The notes under the pieces were generated by a model. That model worked only from the letters and a program-made list of their open reading frames with translations. It was not told where the DNA came from and ran no database searches. Positions 1 through 5,748 of a stretch of 15,729 bases of DNA are shown here, piece after piece (position 1 is the first letter of the stretch; the number at the start of each line of letters is the position of its first letter). Source of the DNA: Bacillota bacterium (GTDB lineage: Bacteria; Bacillota; UBA4882; UBA8346); contig JAEZJQ010000031.1 in assembly GCA_023436305.1 (NCBI GenBank), positions 1-15,729 on the forward strand, read 5' to 3'. A program made the translations under genes and the position numbers.

Positions 1-71
1 TTAAACCGAAACCAAGAAAGGAATTTGCAAGTTTGTGTGGAATTTTAATCCAAAATATTTAGCAAAATTTA

Positions 72-86
72 CCCGTTGGAGACGGG
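72..86 (+). promoter_or_regulatory. Conserved 5' leader hairpin, copy 1
   Basis: CCCGT (72-76) pairs with ACGGG (82-86) across a 5-base loop, and flanking TTT/AAA can extend the stem past one mismatch. The duplicate leader at 5066-5080 keeps both arms exactly but has a different loop (TGGAG here, TTGCG there). It lies about 30 bases upstream of the start codon, so it is probably in the 5' untranslated RNA. Function unknown. Confidence 0.45.
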
Positions 87-116
87 GAAAAATCCTAATC
101 ATAGTGGGGGATATTT

Positions 117-608
117 ATGAAAAAGACAATATTGATTATTGGTTTGGCAGTCGTGATTTTGGCCGGTGGTTTGCTTTATTTTTATCAGCATAGTCAGGAT
201 GTTAAGGTCGCATTAACCAATTCCGATTTTGAAATAGCGGGAGTCAAAATCGGCGCATCCCAGGACGATGTCCAAAAAATACTGGGAGAACCCACCGCCA
301 AGAAAAACAGCGGGAATAACGATACGAAATATGAGACTTGGCAATACCCTGATTTGACGGTTGTTTTTATGATTACAGGCGACAATCAAAGTTTTGTTAA
401 TTCAATCACCGTTACCGGCCAGAAATATCAGACTTATCGCGGCATTAAAGTCGGAGATTCGAGTCAATCGATCAAGGCCAAGTATGGGAAGAAAGGCCAA
501 CAAAGCGAGAATTTCTATGTTTATAAGGAATCTTTCGTTCACATGATCGAATTTGTCGTCGATAACGGCAAAACTACGGCCATTATAATCGCTAAATTAG
601 CGAAATAA
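117..608 (+). CDS. Membrane-anchored protein with two BamE/DUF4309-like half-repeats (paralog 1)
   Basis: This 163-aa protein is of unknown function. Residues 4-23 form one hydrophobic segment after MKKT. No lipobox cysteine follows, so it is probably a signal anchor with the rest outside the membrane. The soluble part seems to hold two related halves: GVKIG at 42-46 followed by a helix and GEP, and GIKVG at 109-113 followed by a helix and KYGK. This pattern resembles the small BamE/SmpA-like or DUF4309-type fold, but that assignment is by eye. The ATG follows a purine-rich GTGGGGG ribosome binding site. By hand alignment it is about three quarters identical to the protein at 5111-5599. The gene stands alone, ending in its own terminator at 724-775. 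Confidence 0.85.
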   Translation: MKKTILIIGLAVVILAGGLLYFYQHSQDVKVALTNSDFEIAGVKIGASQDDVQKILGEPTAKKNSGNNDTKYETWQYPDLTVVFMITGDNQSFVNSITVTGQKYQTYRGIKVGDSSQSIKAKYGKKGQQSENFYVYKESFVHMIEFVVDNGKTTAIIIAKLAK

Positions 609-648
609 TCACCCTATAAACCGGTGGCCGGCTTTAGATCTTCTGCCG

Positions 649-698
649 CTAGGAGTCTGTGCGAGTAACACTTATCGATTATCCGCACAGACTCCTAG
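649..698 (-). mobile_element. MITE copy 1: 50-bp internally deleted derivative
   Basis: Perfect 15-bp terminal inverted repeats, CTAGGAGTCTGTGCG at 649-663 and its complement at 684-698, enclose 20 bp. Read on the minus strand, its first 25 and last 25 bases match the two ends of the 117-bp element at 11164-11280 with two mismatches in all. It is therefore that element minus 67 internal bp, inserted in the opposite orientation. It lies between the paralog 1 stop codon and its terminator. It encodes nothing and can fold as a 15-bp hairpin. Confidence 0.88.
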
Positions 699-723
699 TT
701 CATTCTAAATATTTAATGAATCC

Positions 724-775
724 AAAAAAACGAACCTGTTGATCTCCCGCAGATATTCAACCGGTTCGTTTTTTT
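724..775 (+). terminator. Bidirectional intrinsic terminator
   Basis: A 19-base arm (724-742) starting with seven A pairs with 757-775, which ends in seven T; there is one mismatch (T737 with C762). The loop is 14 bases. A and T runs on both sides allow use from either strand. The equivalent hairpin in the duplicate, 5668-5719, has a compensating base-pair change, which supports selection for pairing. Confidence 0.85.
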
Positions 776-843
776 ACTTTACGCAAACTGTACTTTATTG
801 CCCGCAAATAAATCCTATCATAGTGATTTTTTCAAAGTCTTTA

Positions 844-957
844 TCAAAATCCAACAACTTTGTGGTATTCTTTGGCAACCTCCTCCAGATACATTTCCGG
901 CGGAACATGATAATATCGATTCGGCGGCTTAACGAATCGTTTTGCGGAGTAATTCAT
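844..957 (-). pseudogene. Short minus-strand ORF (37 aa), possible gene remnant or small protein
   Basis: An ATG at 957 (minus strand) opens 37 codons ending in TGA at 844-846. The peptide starts MNYSAKRF and includes HVPPEMYLEEVAKEYHKVVG. The second half reads like an ordinary amphipathic helix rather than random translation. No clear ribosome binding site precedes the ATG, and an in-frame stop lies two codons upstream of it. It runs towards the bidirectional terminator at 724-775, which would suit a convergent gene. It could be a genuine small protein, the end of a decayed gene, or chance. Not assigned to a family. Confidence 0.25.
917..939. promoter_or_regulatory. Inverted repeat upstream of xylF
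   Basis: CGATTCG (917-923) and CGAATCG (933-939) are exact inverted copies separated by 9 bases, about 70 bases before the xylF start. It could be an operator. It also lies within the short minus-strand ORF, so it might be coincidental. Confidence 0.25.
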
Positions 958-971
958 CCATCAAGCGGTTC

Positions 972-990
972 TTTGGTTGCACAAACCAAA
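972..990. promoter_or_regulatory. Inverted repeat abutting the xylF ribosome binding site
   Basis: TTTGGTT (972-978) and AACCAAA (984-990) are 7-bp inverted arms around GCACA. The repeat ends just before the GAGGAGGA ribosome binding site of xylF. The placement suits an operator or a small leader hairpin controlling xylF. A ROK-family XylR-type site is one possibility, but no regulator is encoded in the window. Confidence 0.35.
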
Positions 991-1007
991 ATGAGGAGGA
1001 GTATTTT

Positions 1008-2042
1008 ATGAAAAGACTGCGTTTGCTATTGGTAGTCAATTTGGTGGCAATGATCCTGTTAACCAGTCTCGTTTCCGGCGCCAAGCAGATTGTAATCGGT
1101 TTATCGATGGCCACTCTACAAGAAGAACGCTGGCAAAAAGACCGGGATATGTTTATCGCCGAAGTTCAGAAAACGGGCGGTAAAGTATTGGTCCAAGGCG
1201 CGAACAATGACGACGCCCTCCAGATTTCCCAAGCTGAAAACCTGCTTTCCCAGGGGGTTGATGTTTTGGTGGTCATTCCCCACGATGCCGGCGCATGCGC
1301 CAAGATTGTGGACTCCGCTCATAAATCCAAAGTACCGGTTATCGCATACGACCGGCTTATTAAAAACTGTGACCTCGATCTCTATATCTCATTTGATAAC
1401 GAATATGTTGGTTTCTTACAAGCGCAATATGTCACCAAAGTCAAATCGACCGGAACTTTCGTATATATTGGCGGATCCCCAACTGACAATAATGCATTTT
1501 TGCTCCGCACCGGTTCCATGAAAGTCCTGGAACCGCTCATCAAAGCCAAAAAGATCACATTGGCTTACGATCAATTCACCCCCGACTGGAAACCGGAAGT
1601 TGCTCAAGCCAATATGGAAAACGCACTCACCAAACTGAACAACAAAGTAGATGCCGTGGTCGCCGCCAATGACGGTACCGCCGGCGGAGTAATCCGGGCT
1701 CTGGCCGAACAGGGTCTAGCCGGTAAAGTCCCCGTCTCCGGTCAGGATGCCGATCTGGCCGCTTGCCAACGGATCGTGGAAGGCACCCAGACAGTGACGG
1801 TTTATAAACCGATTAAGATGATTGCTCAAGCTGCCGCTCAAGCCGCCGTGGCGATGGCGAACCACAAAAAAGTCACCCAAGCCACCAAGAAAGTTAACAA
1901 CGGCAAGATTGATGTCCCGTTCTGGGCACTGCAACCCATCCCGGTAGATAAAAAGAATATAATGGTCGTCATTAATGACGGCTTCCATAAACTCGAAGAT
2001 GTTTACAAGAATGTCCCCAAGAAAGATTGGCCGAAAAAATAA
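1008..2042 (+). CDS. xylF: D-xylose ABC transporter, substrate-binding protein
   Basis: This 344-aa extracytoplasmic protein binds D-xylose and delivers it to XylGH. The chosen ATG (1008) follows GAGGAGGA at a good distance; the longer in-frame ORF from 942 has no such site. Residues 1-24 form a signal peptide (MKRLR, then a hydrophobic core ending near LVSGAK). Many stretches match the XylF family: ERWQKDRD near the start of the mature protein, YISFDNE, NNAF, ANDGTAGG, SGQDAD, TVYKP and DGFHK near the C-terminus. The fold is a type I (ribose/xylose-type) periplasmic binding protein of usual length. There is no lipobox cysteine, unlike most monoderm Firmicutes binding proteins. It is first in the xylFGH operon, and a stem-loop follows it. 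Confidence 0.95.
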   Translation: MKRLRLLLVVNLVAMILLTSLVSGAKQIVIGLSMATLQEERWQKDRDMFIAEVQKTGGKVLVQGANNDDALQISQAENLLSQGVDVLVVIPHDAGACAKIVDSAHKSKVPVIAYDRLIKNCDLDLYISFDNEYVGFLQAQYVTKVKSTGTFVYIGGSPTDNNAFLLRTGSMKVLEPLIKAKKITLAYDQFTPDWKPEVAQANMENALTKLNNKVDAVVAANDGTAGGVIRALAEQGLAGKVPVSGQDADLAACQRIVEGTQTVTVYKPIKMIAQAAAQAAVAMANHKKVTQATKKVNNGKIDVPFWALQPIPVDKKNIMVVINDGFHKLEDVYKNVPKKDWPKK

Positions 2043-2061
2043 CTAAAACAGATTTGAATTT

Positions 2062-2101
2062 AGAGAGAGGAAACGTATATATATATGCGTTTCCTCTCTC
2101 T
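2062..2101 (+). promoter_or_regulatory. Stem-loop between xylF and xylG
   Basis: A perfect 14-bp stem (2062-2075 with 2088-2101) encloses a 12-base AT-rich loop. It starts 20 bases after the xylF stop. No run of T follows, so it is more likely an mRNA 3'-end stabiliser or processing point than a full terminator. Such elements commonly keep binding-protein mRNA more abundant than that of the downstream transporter genes; this role is inferred here. Confidence 0.75.
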
Positions 2102-2223
2102 TCTTGCTCATTACTCCGATGAATTCGATTTCACGCCCATGTTTGCATGGGAAAATAATAAAATGATTCTAAATGTTCCTTTTGGGACAGCCCCGAATAT
2201 GCAATATGAAAGGTGGTCGTCCG

Positions 2224-3741
2224 ATGACGGAAAACATCCTGGAGATACGCCAGATAAGCAAGGAGTTCCCGGGAGTCAAGGCCCTCAAAAATGTTAGTAT
2301 CAATGTCAAAAGAGGTTCCATTCATGCATTATGCGGTGAAAACGGCGCCGGTAAGTCGACATTGATGAAAATTTTAAGCGGTGTTTATCCTTATGGTTCG
2401 TATAGCGGTGATATTATCATCGACGGCCAAGTCAAGTCCTTCTCTAATATCCGTGCCTCCGAGGAGGCCGGAATCGCCATTATCAATCAAGAGTTGTCAG
2501 TTGTTAAATATCTAACCATCGGGGAAAATATTTTTCTGGGGAACGAACCCAACCGGTTTGGGGTCATCAATTGGTCCCGGTTATATTTCGAGACCTCCCG
2601 GTGGTTGAATGAAGTTGGTTTAAAGATCAATCCCCGCACCAAAATCGGTAACCTGGGGGTTGGTCAACAGCAAATGGTGGAGATTGCCAAGGCTGTCTCC
2701 AAACAAGCCAAGATTTTATTACTGGATGAACCAACCGCTGCATTAACGGAGAGTGAAGTCGCCACTTTGATGGGTATCCTTCGTAAACTACAAGCGGGTG
2801 GAGTTACCTGTATCTATATATCCCACAGAATCGGAGAAGTATTTGAGATCGCCGATACGATTACCGTATTACGGGATGGCGCTACCATCGCCACCAAGCC
2901 GGTTCAGGAAACCTCTGAAAATGAAGTGATTTCCGTGATGGTCGGCCGGGAACTGTCGGAACGTTTTCCCCGGATATCCCATCAATCCGGGGATGTGGTC
3001 CTGGAAGTAAAAAACTTCAATGTGTATGACCCCGATAACCAGAATCGCAAAATCATTCATAATGCCAACTTTTCCGTCCGCCAGGGTGAAATTCTGGGAA
3101 TTGCCGGATTGATGGGCGCGGGTCGAACGGAACTGGTAAACAGCCTTTTCGGTGGGTTCCCCGGGCTCAAGCATGGCCAGGTATTTATTGAAAGGAAATT
3201 AGTCAATATTAAATCGCCCAAAGATGCCATTAAATATGGTTTGGCATTGGTGACGGAGGATCGGAAACGATACGGATTGGTTTTAGACCAGAATGTAAAA
3301 AAGAACCTGACTTTAGCTCATCTGTCCGCGCTATGCAACTTTGGGGTCATTAATTTTAATGAAGAAAATAAGATAAGTGATGCGTCGATCCAGTCGTTAA
3401 AGATCAAAACTCCCTCACTCGAAACCAAGGCCAATAATTTGAGTGGTGGTAATCAGCAAAAAGTCGTTGTCGGCAAATGGCTGATGACCAAACCCAAAAT
3501 TTTAATCATGGATGAACCGACCCGCGGTATCGATGTCGGTGCCAAGTTCGAAATTTATAATATCATGAATCAATTGAAACTGGAAGGTGTCGCCATCATC
3601 ATGGTTTCCTCGGAATTACCGGAGATACTGGGGATGAGCGACCGGATTATTGTCATGCATGAAGGAACGTTGAACGGTGAATTCGCTCATCATGAGGCGG
3701 ATCAAGAAAAAATAATGCTGGCTGCGACAGGAGGTAAATAA
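2224..3741 (+). CDS. xylG: D-xylose ABC transporter, ATP-binding protein
   Basis: This 505-aa cytoplasmic ATPase has two fused ABC domains and energises xylose import through XylH. The ATG at 2224 follows AAAGGTGG with a 7-base gap; an upstream in-frame ATG (2173) lacks this. Domain 1 has Walker A GENGAGKST (38-46), a degenerate signature LGVGQQQ (144-150), Walker B ILLLDEP (164-170) and the switch histidine 201. Domain 2 has a degenerate Walker A GLMGAGRTE (295-303), the signature LSGGNQQK (406-413) and Walker B ILIMDEP (426-432), with no switch histidine (SSEL). This asymmetry is usual for sugar ABC ATPases of the XylG/RbsA/MglA class. Length fits XylG. It follows xylF after 181 bp and is 2 bp from xylH. 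RbsA- or MglA-like specificity is possible from sequence alone, but XylF points to xylose. Confidence 0.93.
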   Translation: MTENILEIRQISKEFPGVKALKNVSINVKRGSIHALCGENGAGKSTLMKILSGVYPYGSYSGDIIIDGQVKSFSNIRASEEAGIAIINQELSVVKYLTIGENIFLGNEPNRFGVINWSRLYFETSRWLNEVGLKINPRTKIGNLGVGQQQMVEIAKAVSKQAKILLLDEPTAALTESEVATLMGILRKLQAGGVTCIYISHRIGEVFEIADTITVLRDGATIATKPVQETSENEVISVMVGRELSERFPRISHQSGDVVLEVKNFNVYDPDNQNRKIIHNANFSVRQGEILGIAGLMGAGRTELVNSLFGGFPGLKHGQVFIERKLVNIKSPKDAIKYGLALVTEDRKRYGLVLDQNVKKNLTLAHLSALCNFGVINFNEENKISDASIQSLKIKTPSLETKANNLSGGNQQKVVVGKWLMTKPKILIMDEPTRGIDVGAKFEIYNIMNQLKLEGVAIIMVSSELPEILGMSDRIIVMHEGTLNGEFAHHEADQEKIMLAATGGK

Positions 3742-3743
3742 TC

Positions 3744-4913
3744 ATGACTGTTATGGAAAATCCAACCGTTACTCCCGGACAAAGTTTCTGGAACCGCCTC
3801 AGTTTGCGATTTGATGTCCGGGCATATACCATGATCATCGCGCTCGTCGGGATCTGGGTGCTGTTTACTGTTCTCACCGGGGGTAAATTTATATTGCCAC
3901 GGAATATATCCAACCTATCCCGGCAAATGTGTATCACTTCGGTTTTAGCCATCGGCATGGTAATGGTGATCGTTGCCACCCATATCGATCTCTCGGTGGG
4001 TTCCGTTTTGGGGCTAACCGCCGGGCTAGCGGCGGTTCTGCAAGTATGGTATCGTTGGCCCACTGTGCCGGTCATCTTGGTTACCTTGGCGCTGGGAGCA
4101 GTCATCGGTTTATGGCATGGCTACTGGGTGGCTTTTCAAAAAGTTCCGGCATTTATCGTTACTTTGGCTGGTTTACTTGCGTATCGCGGCGTATTGTTGT
4201 GGATTTTAAAGGGAGCTACTGTATCCCACCTGAATCTTGATTTCATGCAAATTATGGGTGGGTATCTCGATCTATTGCCGGGTTTGATTTTGACCGCGAT
4301 CGCGATTTTTTTCCTGATTTATGGCCGGCTACGTTCCCGGATGTCCAAATTAAAATACGGATTTGAAGTGCGTCCCTGGTGGCTTGAGTTATCCACCATC
4401 GTCTTTTTCTGCATACTCATCGGGGTAGCCGTCTGGGTCTTTTATCAGTATGACGGAATTCCTTACCCGATCGTGCTGGTACTGCTCATGGTTTTGCTTT
4501 TTACGTTTATCACTAATAATACGCAGTTCGGCCGCCAGGTCTACGCCATGGGCGGCAATGTGGAAGCCGCCCGGTTATCCGGTATCAATATCCGGATGCG
4601 GACGGTCATGGTTTTTGTTTTGGCCAGTGTCATGGCTGCCGTCGGCGGTGTCTTTTTTGCCTCCCGGTTGGATGCCGCCACCATTACCGCCGGACAAAAT
4701 GCCGAACTTGACGCCATTGCCTCCTGCGTAATCGGTGGTACCAGCTTCTCCGGTGGCACCGGCACAATTCCGGGAGCTATCATCGGCGCCCTGGTCATGG
4801 CCAGTGTTGATAACGGCATGAGTATGATGAATATGGACGCCTGCTGGCAAATGGTGATCAAAGGGCTTATTTTATTACTGGCCGTCTGGCTGGATATGAG
4901 GACGAAGAAGTAA
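3744..4913 (+). CDS. xylH: D-xylose ABC transporter, permease
   Basis: This 389-aa integral membrane protein forms the translocation channel of the xylose importer. It is hydrophobic along most of its length, with roughly ten membrane segments. It carries the sugar permease motif around HIDLSVGS and a conserved C-terminal GGTSFSGGTGT region, typical of the BPD_transp_2 family. Size matches XylH. The ATG lies two bases after the xylG stop, and its AGGAGG site is inside the end of xylG, so the two are translationally coupled. A second ATG three codons later (3753) is a weaker alternative. No clear terminator follows before the duplicated unit at 4996, so transcription may run into the next gene. 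Confidence 0.93.
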   Translation: MTVMENPTVTPGQSFWNRLSLRFDVRAYTMIIALVGIWVLFTVLTGGKFILPRNISNLSRQMCITSVLAIGMVMVIVATHIDLSVGSVLGLTAGLAAVLQVWYRWPTVPVILVTLALGAVIGLWHGYWVAFQKVPAFIVTLAGLLAYRGVLLWILKGATVSHLNLDFMQIMGGYLDLLPGLILTAIAIFFLIYGRLRSRMSKLKYGFEVRPWWLELSTIVFFCILIGVAVWVFYQYDGIPYPIVLVLLMVLLFTFITNNTQFGRQVYAMGGNVEAARLSGINIRMRTVMVFVLASVMAAVGGVFFASRLDAATITAGQNAELDAIASCVIGGTSFSGGTGTIPGAIIGALVMASVDNGMSMMNMDACWQMVIKGLILLLAVWLDMRTKK

Positions 4914-5065
4914 ATCCAGTCAAGGTTGCTAGAATCACACGAATAGTAGGAATAAAACACAATAATTGATTATCCTTACATTCGCAAAAAATATTTTAAA
5001 CCGAAACCAAGAGAGGAATTTGCAAATTTTTGTGGAATATTAACCCAAAATATTTAGTATATTTA

Positions 5066-5080
5066 CCCGTTTGCGACGGG
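5066..5080 (+). promoter_or_regulatory. Conserved 5' leader hairpin, copy 2
   Basis: CCCGT (5066-5070) pairs with ACGGG (5076-5080) around TTGCG. The arms are the same as at 72-86 while the loop differs, about 30 bases before the start codon. Confidence 0.45.
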
Positions 5081-5110
5081 AAAAAATCCTAAACATATTG
5101 GGTGATATTT

Positions 5111-5599
5111 ATGAAAAAGACATTATTGATTATTGGTTTGGCAATAGTGGTTTTGGCCGGCGGTTTGTTATATTTTTATCAATACAGTCAGAGTGTTAAA
5201 CCGGTCGAATTAACCGATTCCGATTTTGAAATTGCGGGAATTAAAATCGGCGCATCCCAGGACGATGTCCAAAAAATACTGGGAGAACCTTCCGCCAAAA
5301 AAAACTCCGAGAATGGTAATGGGAAATATGAAAATTGGCAATACCCTGATTTGACGGCTGTTTTTAAGGTGGGCGACAATCATAGTTTTGTTGATTCACT
5401 CATCGTTACCGGACAAAAATATCAGACTTATCGCGGGATTAAAGTCGGGGATCCGGGTCAAACGATCGAAGCCAAGTATGGGAAAGGCCAACAAAGGGAA
5501 GATTTCTATGTTTATAAAGAACCCTCCGTTCGCATGATTGAATTTGTAGCCAATAACGGCAAAGTTACGGCCATTATATTCGTAAAATTATCGGAATAA
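5111..5599 (+). CDS. Membrane-anchored protein with two BamE/DUF4309-like half-repeats (paralog 2)
   Basis: This 162-aa protein is the paralog of 117-608, about 76% identical by hand alignment with two small gaps. It has the same design: an N-terminal hydrophobic anchor (residues 4-23, no lipobox cysteine) and two halves starting at GIKIG and GIKVG. The longest shared blocks lie around the first half's helix and GEP and around GQKYQTYRGIKVGD. An in-frame GTG at 5102 would add three residues, but ATG 5111 aligns with the paralog start and has GGGTGAT upstream. It sits downstream of xylH and converges on the large kinase gene, sharing the terminator at 5668-5719. Function unknown. Confidence 0.85.
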   Translation: MKKTLLIIGLAIVVLAGGLLYFYQYSQSVKPVELTDSDFEIAGIKIGASQDDVQKILGEPSAKKNSENGNGKYENWQYPDLTAVFKVGDNHSFVDSLIVTGQKYQTYRGIKVGDPGQTIEAKYGKGQQREDFYVYKEPSVRMIEFVANNGKVTAIIFVKLSE

Positions 5600-5667
5600 T
5601 TACCCTAAAAACCGGTGGCCAACTTAGGTTCTCTTCCACTTGTTCTCTCTTTATATTTAATGAATCC

Positions 5668-5719
5668 AAAAAAGCGAACCGGTTGATTCTCTAGGAGTCT
5701 TCAACCGGTTCGCTTTTTT
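5668..5719. terminator. Bidirectional intrinsic terminator between converging genes
   Basis: A perfect 19-bp stem (5668-5686 with 5701-5719) with an A run on one side and a T run on the other, around a 14-base loop. It can end transcription of the paralog 2 gene (plus) and of the 1708-aa kinase gene (minus, stop at 5749). Relative to the copy at 724-775, the pair A730-T769 is replaced by G5674-C5713. Confidence 0.92.
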
Positions 5720-5748
5720 AAGTATCTTTTGACCTTTAATTTTCCGGC

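Larger units (their letters stand above)
1..775 (+). repeat. Direct repeat unit, copy 1 (leader, gene, terminator)
   Basis: This stretch is repeated in the same orientation at 4996-5719. The match covers the leader upstream of the small gene, the gene itself and the terminator downstream. Copy 1 carries an extra 50-bp mobile element at 649-698; without it the two copies are almost the same length (about 725 bp). Position 1 aligns with 4996, so the unit may begin before the window. The two copies flank the xylFGH operon. Confidence 0.9.
4996..5719 (+). repeat. Direct repeat unit, copy 2 (leader, gene, terminator)
   Basis: This is the second copy of the unit at 1-775, in the same orientation. 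Similarity starts at 4996 or just before and ends with the terminator at 5719. It lacks the 50-bp mobile element of copy 1: the equivalent point reads CTTG, near 5639-5642, where copy 1 has the CTAG-bounded element. It therefore serves as an uninserted reference site. Confidence 0.9.

Noticed and set aside
739..1011. Plus-strand ORF across the xylF upstream region
   Set aside because: It begins inside the terminator hairpin, has atypical composition and no ribosome binding site, and overlaps the true xylF start.
3653..4105. 150-codon minus-strand ORF opposite xylG/xylH
   Set aside because: It is a frame shadow of two clearly assigned transporter genes, without start signals.
4541..4960. 139-codon minus-strand ORF opposite the end of xylH
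   Set aside because: It is a low-complexity Ala/Thr/Pro/Met shadow of the permease coding sequence.
5691..5700. CTAGGAGTCT, the first ten bases of the MITE end, inside the loop of the second terminator
   Set aside because: The loop has the same 14-base length in both terminators (743-756 and 5687-5700), so nothing was inserted there. It is probably a chance match, although a ten-base match is somewhat unexpected.
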